Below the pieces are notes generated by a model, which did no database searches, had not been told where the DNA came from, and saw only the letters and a list, made by a program, of their open reading frames with translations. From GCA-016699105 sp036518915 (GTDB lineage Bacteria; Patescibacteriota; Saccharimonadia; UBA4664), in the NCBI GenBank assembly GCA_036518915.1, contig DATDME010000017.1, positions 1-12,348 on the forward strand: 12,348 nucleotides of DNA. The letters run 5' to 3'. Positions 6,683 to 12,348 of this stretch are shown here, piece by piece; the first letter of the stretch is position 1; the number at the start of each line of letters is the position of its first letter. The position numbers and the translations under genes were made by a program.

Positions 6683-6916
6683 ATGAGTGAGCGAGACCAA
6701 AAAATCCAAGAAGGCCGGTTGCGGGCAGTCCTCAACGACCACCACATTGACGCGGCCACCAAAGCCAAACAAATCATGAAACTCGGGTTTGATCCCGAAA
6801 TCGCCGACGAAATTGTGGCCCGGCACCAACTGGGCAACCGGACGGCTGTCGCCTACTACGAAAGTCTTAACTTTGCGGACGTTGATGACCTACCCGAACC
6901 CAACCGCCACACCTAA
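6683..6916 (+). CDS. Hypothetical 77-aa protein
   Basis: A small soluble protein, acidic at its end and unrecognised. The start ATG at 6683 has GAGGG 5 bases upstream. Residues 1-50 are likely helical (SERDQKIQEGRLRAVLNDHH, KAKQIMKLGFDPEIADEIVARH). The tail is Asp/Pro-rich (FADVDDLPEPNRHT) and probably disordered. It is divergent from the helicase gene and lies upstream of the PspC remnant and MacB-like operon, separated by 37 bases without a terminator, so read-through into them is possible. Confidence 0.7.
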   Translation: MSERDQKIQEGRLRAVLNDHHIDAATKAKQIMKLGFDPEIADEIVARHQLGNRTAVAYYESLNFADVDDLPEPNRHT

Positions 6917-6947
6917 TGCTAATCACGGCCAAGCTTGCAAAAAGGAG

Positions 6948-6953
6948 TATAAT
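6948..6953 (+). promoter_or_regulatory. TATAAT box before the PspC remnant and MacB-like operon
   Basis: A perfect TATAAT lies 6 bases before the ATG at 6960, with no clear -35 at 16-18 bases. Its first bases follow directly on AAGGAG (6942-6947), which could serve as Shine-Dalgarno for the in-frame GTG at 6954. It may drive a leaderless transcript starting at the ATG and reading into the ABC genes. Confidence 0.35.
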
Positions 6954-7055
6954 GTGGCCATGAAAGGCCAACTTCATCGTTCGGCAGACAGCCGCATGAT
7001 CGCCGGCGTGGCCGGCGGCATCGCCGAGTACGCCGGCATCGAAGTGATACACTAG
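6954..7055 (+). pseudogene. Truncated PspC-domain protein
   Basis: A short ORF of 33 codons (31 from the ATG at 6960) whose residues match the start of a PspC domain: LHRSADSRMIAGVAGGIAEYAGIE. It stops at TAG right where a PspC domain continues into its membrane helix. PspC proteins are envelope-stress membrane proteins of at least about 60 residues, so the membrane part is missing and the gene is broken. No continuation is seen in other frames downstream; the next gene starts 4 bases after the stop. AAGGAG precedes the GTG by 6 bases, so the remnant may still be translated and act as a leader coupling ribosomes to the ABC ATPase. The classification as a remnant is inferred from the conserved N-terminal motif. 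Confidence 0.7.
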
Positions 7056-7059
7056 CAGT

Positions 7060-7767
7060 ATGCAGACCCAGCCCATCCTCCTTGCCGAGCACGTCACCAA
7101 GCGCTACGGCAAAGGCGACAACCAATTCCTGGCCCTCAACGACGTCTCGCTCGACATCCGGGCCGGCGAAAAAATCGCGATCATCGGCAAAAGTGGCTCG
7201 GGCAAAAGTACCTTAATGCACATCCTGGCCCTGCTCGATAAACCCACTACCGGAAAAATTAACGTAAATGGCCAGCCAGCCGCCAAACTGCGCGGCGGGC
7301 AACTCAACCAACTGCGCAACCAAACCTTCGGGTTTGTGTTTCAGCAATTTTTTCTCAACGGCAACGCCTCGGTGTTAGAAAACGTGCTGCTGCCGCTCAA
7401 AATTGGCCGGGTCGGCCGCGCCGAGCGCAAACGCCGCGCCCTGGCCGCCCTTGAGCAAGTCGAGCTGAGCGACAAAGCCAAAAACAAGGCCAACAACCTA
7501 TCTGGCGGCCAAAAGCAGCGGGTCGTCATTGCCCGGGCCCTCGTAAATAACCCACAAATTATTTTTGCCGATGAGCCCACCGGCAACCTCGACTCCGCCA
7601 CCGGCGCCAAAATCGAACAATTGCTGTTTGGTCTGAACGCCAAACACGGCATCACCCTCATCATCGTCACCCACGACGCCGACCTAGCCGCCCGGTGCGA
7701 TCGGCAAATTCACCTCAAGGACGGCCGCGTGCTCATGGCCACCCAGCCCCGGAGGCGCTCGCTGTGA
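7060..7767 (+). CDS. ABC transporter ATPase, LolD/MacB/FtsE type
   Basis: A 235-residue cytoplasmic ATPase for the adjacent FtsX-fold permease. Walker A is GKSGSGKST at residues 43-51, the Q-loop lies near Q95, the ABC signature LSGGQ is at 147-151, Walker B IIFADE at 167-172, the D-loop NLD follows at 176-178, and the switch His is in THD at 204-206. IKLxx-like spacing and LDKPTTG near 59-65 are typical of the MacB/LolD subfamily. The ATG at 7060 has no Shine-Dalgarno. It lies 4 bases after the PspC remnant stop, and TACACT (preceded by TGA, an extended -10 form) sits exactly 6 bases upstream, so either coupling or leaderless initiation is possible. The stop overlaps the permease GTG (GTGA). 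Confidence 0.93.
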   Translation: MQTQPILLAEHVTKRYGKGDNQFLALNDVSLDIRAGEKIAIIGKSGSGKSTLMHILALLDKPTTGKINVNGQPAAKLRGGQLNQLRNQTFGFVFQQFFLNGNASVLENVLLPLKIGRVGRAERKRRALAALEQVELSDKAKNKANNLSGGQKQRVVIARALVNNPQIIFADEPTGNLDSATGAKIEQLLFGLNAKHGITLIIVTHDADLAARCDRQIHLKDGRVLMATQPRRRSL

Positions 7768-9068
7768 AACTATACGATATTTTTACGACCGCCAGCAGCA
7801 ACATGTTCCGCAGTAAACTGCGCACCCTGCTGACGATCATCGCCATTTTCATTGGGGCGTTTACGCTGACCCTCACCACCGGGCTGGGTTCGGGCATCTC
7901 CGCCTATATCGATAAAGTTGTCGGGGATTTAGGCGCCAAAGACATTCTGGTCATCCAGGGCACCACCGACACTGGCAGCCAGCCCGGACCCACCGCCAGC
8001 GAGCCTAAGAAATACGACCCAGCCAAAAAAACCGCCTCCATCGAGAGCGAAGGCAACCGCAATGTGATTGTGCTGACTGACGCCGACCTGGCCAAAATCC
8101 GCCAAATCAAGGGCGTAAAGTCAGTTGACGCCTACCGCAACGCCACAGTCGATTACGTCTATGGCGCCGACACCAATAGCAAATATCTGGCCTCACTTGA
8201 CCACTACATCTCCGGCGAAAACTACTCGCTGGATGCCGGCCGCTTGCCCAAGCCCGGCCCCGACGTTGAGGTGCTTATTCCCAGTGCCTACCTCAAGGCC
8301 CTCGGCTACGCCAGCGCCCAAGCTGCCTTGAACCAGTCCGTCCACCTGGGCGCAACCAACGGCCTCGGCCAGCTCAGCGAAGTGACCGCGCCCATTGTTG
8401 GCGTGATGCAGGCCAGCCTCATTAGCAACGGTACCCTCAGCGCCAACGACGCCCTGGTGGCCAAGCTGCGGGAAGTCACCAACGTTGGCCTGCCGCCCGC
8501 CGCCACCGCCAACTTCCAAGCCGCCATCGCCCGGTTTGATCCCAGCATTTCCGATACTGAGCTCAAAGCCCTCAAGGACCGCATTAAAACAGCCGGCTAC
8601 GATGCCCGTACGGTCGAAGACCAAATTGGCACCTTCAAGGCCGTCATCAACGGCATCATTGGGGTGCTCGACGGCTTTGCCATTATTGCCCTGCTGGCCG
8701 CCAGCTTTGGCATCATCAATACGCTGCTCATGAGCGTGCAGGAGCGCACCAAAGAAATTGGCTTGATGAAAGCCATGGGCATGGGTTCCGGCCGGATCTT
8801 CCTGCTCTTTAGTTTTGAAGCCGCCTTGCTCGGCTTCTGGGGCAGCCTGCTGGGCGCGCTGGCGGCCATGGGCGCCGGCCAAATTATTAACCGGATCGTC
8901 GGCGCCACCTTCCTCAAAGACCTCACCGGCCTGGTATTACTACGGTTCCAGCCGGTGCCGCTGGCTGTCATCGTGGGCATTGTGATGGCGATTGCCTTCC
9001 TGGCCGGAACCTTGCCGGCCATCCGAGCCGCCCGCCAGAGCCCCATTGACTCGCTGCGCTACGAGTGA
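7764..9068 (+). CDS. ABC transporter permease, MacB/FtsX type
   Basis: A 434-residue membrane subunit of a type VII (mechanotransmission) ABC system. TM1 is at about residues 22-40 (LRTLLTIIAIFIGAFTLTL). A large extracytoplasmic MacB-periplasmic-core-like domain runs about 45-295. Then three membrane helices (about 300-322, 345-373, 399-417) form the FtsX domain. The coupling segment QERTKEIGLMKAMG is at 326-339, and the C-terminus RAARQSPIDSLRYE is typical. The GTG start at 7764 overlaps the ATPase TGA and has GGAGG 8 bases upstream. Without an outer-membrane partner in view, the role is most likely export of a peptide, lipid or drug, or transmission of mechanical force across the membrane. 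The substrate is unknown. Confidence 0.93.
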   Translation: MKLYDIFTTASSNMFRSKLRTLLTIIAIFIGAFTLTLTTGLGSGISAYIDKVVGDLGAKDILVIQGTTDTGSQPGPTASEPKKYDPAKKTASIESEGNRNVIVLTDADLAKIRQIKGVKSVDAYRNATVDYVYGADTNSKYLASLDHYISGENYSLDAGRLPKPGPDVEVLIPSAYLKALGYASAQAALNQSVHLGATNGLGQLSEVTAPIVGVMQASLISNGTLSANDALVAKLREVTNVGLPPAATANFQAAIARFDPSISDTELKALKDRIKTAGYDARTVEDQIGTFKAVINGIIGVLDGFAIIALLAASFGIINTLLMSVQERTKEIGLMKAMGMGSGRIFLLFSFEAALLGFWGSLLGALAAMGAGQIINRIVGATFLKDLTGLVLLRFQPVPLAVIVGIVMAIAFLAGTLPAIRAARQSPIDSLRYE

Positions 9069-9208
9069 TGCAGGTTTGGTTGTGCGCAGGCTTTAGGCCA
9101 GTGTTCTAAAATTAAGGTAAACATTCGGCCGCTCTTAGAGGAATGACTATATATTCAGGCCGAGCGTAAGCCTAGCATGGATCTTGCATTAACGAGAGGA
9201 CTCGCGCC

Positions 9209-9475
9209 ATGATAATGACCATCATTGCCTGGATTATTTTAGGTGCCCTGGCTGGCTGGCTGGCATCGATAGTTACGGGCACAAACGGTGCTATCAACGG
9301 CTGGGGCAATATCGTGATCGGCATCATCGGGGCCTTCATTGGCGGCTTCATTGTCCAGCTGTTCGGTGGCAGCGCTCCATCAGGCCTGAACCTGTCCAGT
9401 CTTATTACGGCTGTGATTGGGGCCGTCATACTGATCTGGTTGATGCGCATGTTCCGTCGCGGCCAAGCCGTCTAG
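9209..9475 (+). CDS. GlsB/YeaQ/YmgE-family small membrane protein
   Basis: An 88-residue protein with three hydrophobic segments (about 3-21, 31-54, 64-80) rich in Gly: IILGALAGWLAS, GNIVIGIIGAFIGGFI and LITAVIGAVILIWL. This matches the transglycosylase-associated (Transgly_assoc) family, linked in other bacteria to general stress. Its biochemical role is not established. GAGAGGA at 9194-9200 lies 8 bases before the ATG. It stands alone between the MacB-like operon and a terminator. The 140-base upstream gap contains AT-rich boxes (TAAAAT at 9107, TATATATT at 9148-9155) that may include its promoter, but no -35 partner is convincing. Confidence 0.9.
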   Translation: MIMTIIAWIILGALAGWLASIVTGTNGAINGWGNIVIGIIGAFIGGFIVQLFGGSAPSGLNLSSLITAVIGAVILIWLMRMFRRGQAV

Positions 9476-9494
9476 GCTAACAAGCGATCGACCT

Positions 9495-9530
9495 TCAAAC
9501 TACCAGGTGCCCGAGCACCTGGTAGTTTGA
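9495..9530. terminator. Bidirectional 16-bp hairpin between convergent genes
   Basis: TCAAACTACCAGGTGC and GCACCTGGTAGTTTGA form a perfect 16-bp stem with a CCGA loop. It lies between the GlsB-like gene stop (9475) and the stop of the convergent NatB-like permease (9538). The symmetric AT-containing base of the stem and its position suit termination from both sides, although the U-tract is short (GTTTGA) on either strand. Confidence 0.8.
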
Positions 9531-9537
9531 TGTAGTG

Positions 9538-10752
9538 CTACACCCGCCGGGTGAAAATTTCCTTCAAGCCGAGCTTGCGCGCGTATTCCAGCGAGCCGTA
9601 GCGGAACGTCCGCACCGCCACCCCCATGAGAACAAATCCCGTCACAAAGATAATCGCAATACCGGCCAGCAGTTCCGCCGCCGACACATTGCCCACCGCA
9701 TTGCGCAGCATGAGGGTAATGGGCGCGCTCAGCGGAAAGAACGACAGCACCTGCACAATCAGCTGGTGGGGCGACGTCGCCACCGCTCCCAACGCATAAA
9801 AGGGGATAAACATGGCAATGATGGCCGCCCCAAAGTAACCGCCGGCCTCCTTGGCAGTGGGTACGGCCGAGCCAATCGCCACCAACATAGCGGTAAACAC
9901 CATGAACCCGCCCACGAACAGCGCCAGGCCGGCCAGAATTGGCCCCGGCGCCAAACTGACCTGCGTCAAATCAAACGCTGGCAGCTTTAATTGCGACCTG
10001 AAGCCAAAATAAGCCACCAGTACCGGCACTAAGATGGCCAGCACTTGGATCACGCCCAGCACAATCAGCGCCCAAATCTTGCCCCAAATCAGGTGGGTCG
10101 CCGATACGCTGGTGAGAATCATTTCCACCACCCGGTTTTCCTTTTCTTCGGTGGTGCTGGTGAGCATTTGGTTGCCCAGGAGGACAATCACGGCATAAAA
10201 CAGAACCAGAAACAGGCCCGGTGCCACCACCCGGCCGAAGCCCTTGGTCTCGGCGCCATCCTTGTACGTTGTGAGCTTGGTGCTAACGCCGGCCTGCAGC
10301 AGCTTGACCTCAGCTGGTGAACCTAGCTTGGCCGACAAGCTCGCCTGCACCAAGCTGCTGGCCATCGCCTGGTATTTGGCGTTGTCGACCAATCCGGCGT
10401 CGGCCGCGTAGACCTCCGCCGGCTGGCCCGCCAAATCCTGCGGGTAGTAAATAAACGCGTCGACCTCGCCGTGCTGCACGGCTGCCACGCCGGCCGGCTT
10501 CGAGGCCGCCCGCCGCGCCCCCACCGCCGCCAACACCGCCGGGTTCACCAGCCGTGATTCATCGAGCACCTGCACGCTAAACTTGCTGGTTTTGAGCTGC
10601 TCGGTAGTGTCACTCGACACCTTCGACGAAAAATACGACAGCACAATCACCGCCGCGATCAGCGCCGGCACCGCCAGCGTCCGAATCCAAAAACTCGGCT
10701 TGGTAACGGTGCGCCTCAGTTCAAAGCCAAACACTACCCCTAATGCACTCAC
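9538..10752 (-). CDS. ABC-2 type permease, NatB-like
   Basis: A 404-residue membrane subunit paired with the ATPase upstream. TM1 is at about 22-41, followed by a large extracytoplasmic domain (about 45-170) and then about five membrane helices (176-198, 223-248, 270-297, 305-322, 359-381). The conserved ABC-2 segment EEKENRVVEMILTSVSA (202-218) lies after TM2, as in NatB and related permeases of the ABC-2 family. NatAB in Bacillus exports sodium, but substrate cannot be inferred for this homologue. The GTG start overlaps the ATPase TGA (GTGA, 10749-10752) and has AGGAGGTG a few bases upstream. The gene ends 8 bases before the bidirectional hairpin. Confidence 0.92.
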   Translation of the reverse strand: MSALGVVFGFELRRTVTKPSFWIRTLAVPALIAAVIVLSYFSSKVSSDTTEQLKTSKFSVQVLDESRLVNPAVLAAVGARRAASKPAGVAAVQHGEVDAFIYYPQDLAGQPAEVYAADAGLVDNAKYQAMASSLVQASLSAKLGSPAEVKLLQAGVSTKLTTYKDGAETKGFGRVVAPGLFLVLFYAVIVLLGNQMLTSTTEEKENRVVEMILTSVSATHLIWGKIWALIVLGVIQVLAILVPVLVAYFGFRSQLKLPAFDLTQVSLAPGPILAGLALFVGGFMVFTAMLVAIGSAVPTAKEAGGYFGAAIIAMFIPFYALGAVATSPHQLIVQVLSFFPLSAPITLMLRNAVGNVSAAELLAGIAIIFVTGFVLMGVAVRTFRYGSLEYARKLGLKEIFTRRV

Positions 10753-11681
10753 GCTGCCACCTCCTGGGCGCGACGGCCAGGCTCGTCATACAACGCCACA
10801 AAGATGTCGTCGAGCGACGACTGGCGCAGTTGGAAGCTGGTCAGGCTAAGCTTGGCGTAGCCCACCAGTTCCTCAAGCACCAGCTGCGGCGCCGCCCCCT
10901 GAGCCAGCGTTAACTCGGCCGAGCGCTTGCCTAACTGTTTCACCTCAAAGTGCCGGGACGTCTTCGGAAAACTGCCGTTAAATTCCACATCTATCACCGG
11001 CACACCGTGGCTGGCCCGAATTTCTTCCACCGTGCCATACAGCCGCCGCCGGCCGTCCTTCAGCAAGATTACCCGGTCACACAGCCGCTCCACCTCTTCC
11101 ATCTGGTGCGTCACTAGTACGACCGTCGCGCCCCGCGCCTGGTGCTCCTCAAGGATTTCCATCAGCAGACGGCGGTTCACCGGGTCAAAGCCTTTGGTGG
11201 GCTCATCCAAAATCATCAGCTGCGGATCATTCATGATGGTGACGCCAAGCTGAATCTTCTGCTGCTGGCCGCCCGATAGCTTATCAAGCGCCACGTTGGT
11301 CTTGTCGGCCAAACCGACCCGCTCCAGGTAGTCCCGCGACCAACGCTCCGCCGCCGGCCGGGTCATGCGCTTGAGCCGGCCAAAATACAGCATGGTGTCC
11401 AGCACCGATTCCTTCTTGTATAAACCCCGCTCCTCGGGCAAGTAACCCAGCATGGCGCTCATCTTGGGACTGTACCGCCGGCCCCGCACCAACAGTTCAC
11501 CAGCCGTCGGTTCATAAATACCCAGCAACGTGCGGATGGTAGTCGTCTTGCCCGACCCATTCGAACCCAGGAACGCGAACGTTTCGCCCTCATGCACCTC
11601 AAATGACAGGTCTGCAATGACCGTTGTCGGGCCAAACTTCATTTGATAATCGCGAATCTCGATAATGGGGGAGTGCGGCAT
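10749..11681 (-). CDS. ABC transporter ATPase, NatA-like
   Basis: A 310-residue ATPase driving the NatB-like permease. Walker A is GSNGSGKTT at residues 39-47, YLPEERGLY at 80-88 is typical of NatA relatives, the signature LSGGQ is at 135-139, Walker B LMILDE at 155-160 and the switch His in VTHQ near 192. The C-terminal extension beyond about 215 with SSLDDIFVAL (288-297) matches the DUF4162-type tail of this family. The chosen ATG (11681) has no Shine-Dalgarno. TATGAT lies exactly 6 bases upstream, suggesting a leaderless start. A GTG at 11699 would add 6 residues, but its AAAGG is only 3 bases away. A long inverted-repeat element lies directly upstream. Confidence 0.92.
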   Translation of the reverse strand: MPHSPIIEIRDYQMKFGPTTVIADLSFEVHEGETFAFLGSNGSGKTTTIRTLLGIYEPTAGELLVRGRRYSPKMSAMLGYLPEERGLYKKESVLDTMLYFGRLKRMTRPAAERWSRDYLERVGLADKTNVALDKLSGGQQQKIQLGVTIMNDPQLMILDEPTKGFDPVNRRLLMEILEEHQARGATVVLVTHQMEEVERLCDRVILLKDGRRRLYGTVEEIRASHGVPVIDVEFNGSFPKTSRHFEVKQLGKRSAELTLAQGAAPQLVLEELVGYAKLSLTSFQLRQSSLDDIFVALYDEPGRRAQEVAA

Positions 11682-11687
11682 GCGTTT

Positions 11688-11693
11688 ATCATA
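11688..11693 (-). promoter_or_regulatory. Candidate -10 box for a leaderless natA-like mRNA
   Basis: TATGAT on the minus strand (5 of 6 to TATAAT) followed by 6 bases (AAACGC) and the ATG. No good -35 lies 16-18 bases upstream. If transcription starts here the mRNA would begin at or next to the start codon. The alternative is transcription through the structured element from the TATATA box at 11908-11913. Confidence 0.35.
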
Positions 11694-11709
11694 CAGCACA
11701 AGCCTTTAT

Positions 11710-11900
11710 AACCTGAGTCGCAAAACCTCGCGTCGCCACTGCGTGCCACGTACCGGCTGGCTGCGGAACTCAGACTCGCCATGTATTCCTGGCTCGTCTT
11801 CAGACAGTCCTCGCGGGCACCGGTACGTGGCCCTGACGTGGCAGGCTAGCGGTTTATGACCTCAAGGTTCACCACGCTCGGGAGGATTGCGACTCAGGTT
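11710..11900 (-). ncRNA. Candidate structured RNA or leader with nested perfect inverted repeats
   Basis: A 191-base segment with no credible protein. Its ends are a perfect 14-bp inverted repeat (AACCTGAGTCGCAA at 11710-11723, TTGCGACTCAGGTT at 11887-11900). The stem can continue through CCTC/GAGG (11726-11729 with 11882-11885). A second perfect 12-bp pair is nested inside (GCCACGTACCGG at 11745-11756, CCGGTACGTGGC at 11820-11831). At the apex, 11773-11798 folds as GAC-GA-GCCA, an 8-base loop, then TGGC-GA-GTC on the minus strand. The facing GA/GA pairs are favourable there, whereas the plus strand would have UC/UC. TATATA at 11908-11913 ends 7 bases before the 5' end of the minus-strand fold. 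It could be a free small RNA of rod-like, 6S-like shape, or the natA-like 5' leader. No known class is recognised, and a MITE-like element is the main alternative. Confidence 0.5.
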
Positions 11901-11915
11901 TTCTACCTATATAAG

Positions 11916-11944
11916 TTGTAAATATGCGAAAATGCTGTCATAAT
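11916..11944 (+). promoter_or_regulatory. Promoter of the hydrate-dehydratase-like gene
   Basis: TTGTAA (11916-11921, 4 of 6 to TTGACA), a 17-base spacer and CATAAT (11939-11944, 5 of 6 to TATAAT). The expected start is about 11951, only a few bases before the ATG at 11954, so the mRNA would be nearly leaderless. That agrees with the absence of a Shine-Dalgarno. It overlaps the putative promoter of the divergent structured RNA. Confidence 0.55.
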
Positions 11945-11952
11945 AACAGCAT
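11932..11952. promoter_or_regulatory. 21-bp palindromic operator flanking the -10 box
   Basis: ATGCTGT and ACAGCAT form a perfect 7-bp inverted repeat whose 7-base centre (CATAATA) contains the -10 box of the downstream gene. It ends one base before the start codon. The arrangement is typical of a repressor site. On the opposite strand the left arm falls where the -35 of the divergent TATATA promoter would be, so one protein could control both directions. An RNA hairpin is less likely, because transcription should begin within the right arm. Confidence 0.5.
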
Positions 11953-11953
11953 C

Positions 11954-12348
11954 ATGCCACCCGCCTTCCTGAAACAAGCCAACATCCCGCTCTACCCACA
12001 GGTGTTATACAACCGGCCGGTAACACGCACCGGCGCCGGGCGCTTGCTGCTGGTGGGCGGCCACACCGGCGAATTCAGCCAGCCCACCGCCTTTAACCAG
12101 CTGGCCCTGGCCGCCGGAGCCGGGGAGTGCCGGGTCGTGATGCCCGACAAACTCGCCGCCCTGCTGGCTGGCGCGCCGGGGGTTTACTTTGGCGCCGCCA
12201 CCGCCTCTGGCTCGCTCAGCCGCGACGCGCTCGGCCGCATCCTGCAGCTCGCCGAAGAGGCCGACGCGCTGGCCATCGGCACCAGCCTGTCCAACAATTC
12301 CGACACCACCATGCTCGTGGAGCGGCTGCTGACCGAGGCTGAGGGCAG
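11954..12348 (+). CDS. Ribokinase-fold protein resembling NAD(P)H-hydrate dehydratase, 3' partial
   Basis: The first 131 codons are visible; the gene runs off the window. After about 30 residues comes GRLLLVGGHTGEFSQPTAFNQLALAAGAGECRVV (split: LLLVGGHTGEF and FNQLALAAGAGECRVVMPDKL), matching the first beta strand, glycine turn and AGAG helix of the YjeF C-terminal/ribokinase-like fold. EEADALAIGTSLSNNSDT parallels the 'ADAVVIGPGLG' segment of NAD(P)H-hydrate dehydratases, which repair damaged NAD(P)HX. The usual GPGLG is replaced by GTSLS, so the exact activity is uncertain, and the catalytic Asp region lies beyond the window. The ATG has no Shine-Dalgarno and follows a promoter-operator by 1 base. 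Confidence 0.72.
   Translation, partial: MPPAFLKQANIPLYPQVLYNRPVTRTGAGRLLLVGGHTGEFSQPTAFNQLALAAGAGECRVVMPDKLAALLAGAPGVYFGAATASGSLSRDALGRILQLAEEADALAIGTSLSNNSDTTMLVERLLTEAEG

Noticed and set aside
8193..8882. 229-codon minus-strand ORF inside the MacB-like permease
   Set aside because: It is Gly/Ala/His-rich antisense of a well-supported permease.
11665..11859. 64-codon plus-strand ORF running through the inverted-repeat element
   Set aside because: It overlaps the NatA-like N-terminus and the strongly base-paired region, has unusual composition for the neighbourhood and no Shine-Dalgarno.
11710..11900. Cobalamin riboswitch suggested by GAAGACGAGCCAGGA on the minus strand
   Set aside because: It resembles a B12-box, but the conserved GGGAA and CGCAA core segments are missing and the pairing pattern is a symmetric rod.
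11710..11900. MITE with 14-bp terminal inverted repeats
   Set aside because: No target-site duplication is visible (flanks CTTTAT and TTCTAC) and the nested second repeat favours RNA structure. It is kept only as an alternative until dispersed copies are searched for.
1..12348. UGA recoded to glycine, as in some Patescibacteria
   Set aside because: TGA ends several genes at sensible places, including the ATGA and GTGA overlaps, so it is a normal stop here.
1..12348. CRISPR array, tRNA, rRNA or insertion sequence
   Set aside because: No regularly spaced repeats, no cloverleaf with a CCA end, no rRNA-like stretch and no transposase or flanking target duplications were seen.

Overview
The window is about 12.3 kb of GC-rich, densely packed bacterial chromosome. 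It holds 12 complete protein genes, one truncated gene, partial genes at both ends and one candidate structured RNA. No rRNA, tRNA, IS element or CRISPR array is visible, and no gene-free stretch exceeds 300 bases. The source looks like a small-genome bacterium, possibly of the Patescibacteria/CPR type (perhaps Saccharibacteria). This rests on the short gene spacing, many small lineage-type hypothetical proteins, a membrane-anchored staphylococcal-type nuclease with a 'PRKPIQCFG' segment, and compact protein versions. It is an inference, not a certainty. TGA serves as an ordinary stop (TetR regulator, both ABC ATPases, the MacB-like permease), which argues against the UGA-glycine lineages.

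Layout, left to right. Positions 1-573 hold the C-terminal part of a 2,3-bisphosphoglycerate-dependent phosphoglycerate mutase (glycolysis). A DHA2-type 14-TM multidrug exporter follows at 630-2201. Convergent to it is a minus-strand two-gene operon: a TetR regulator and a 131-aa unknown protein with a 4-base overlap. The operon has a clear promoter and a perfect palindromic operator at 3284-3298. The mechanosensitive channel MscL (minus) is divergent from a secreted or anchored nuclease (plus). Next come a coiled-coil protein (minus), a four-TM membrane protein (plus), a compact Dda/RecD-like SF1B helicase (minus) and a 77-aa unknown (plus).

The second half is dominated by ABC transport. A remnant of a PspC-domain gene sits 4 bases before a LolD/MacB-type ATPase and its FtsX-fold permease (plus). 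A GlsB/YeaQ-type membrane protein follows, then a 16-bp hairpin likely to terminate from both sides. A NatA/NatB-type ATPase and permease pair lies on the minus strand. In both ABC pairs the two cistrons overlap through GTGA. Upstream of natA lies a 191-bp element closed by a perfect 14-bp inverted repeat and containing a second perfect 12-bp inverted repeat. It is probably a structured RNA or leader. The window ends inside a ribokinase-fold protein resembling NAD(P)H-hydrate dehydratase.

Taken together the locus is rich in envelope and efflux functions (MFS, MacB-like, NatAB-like, MscL, GlsB, PspC remnant) with DNA-processing genes between them. A recurring start-site pattern is visible: a -10-like TAnnnT box exactly 6 bases before the ATG, usually without a good Shine-Dalgarno. 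This suggests leaderless mRNAs for several genes.
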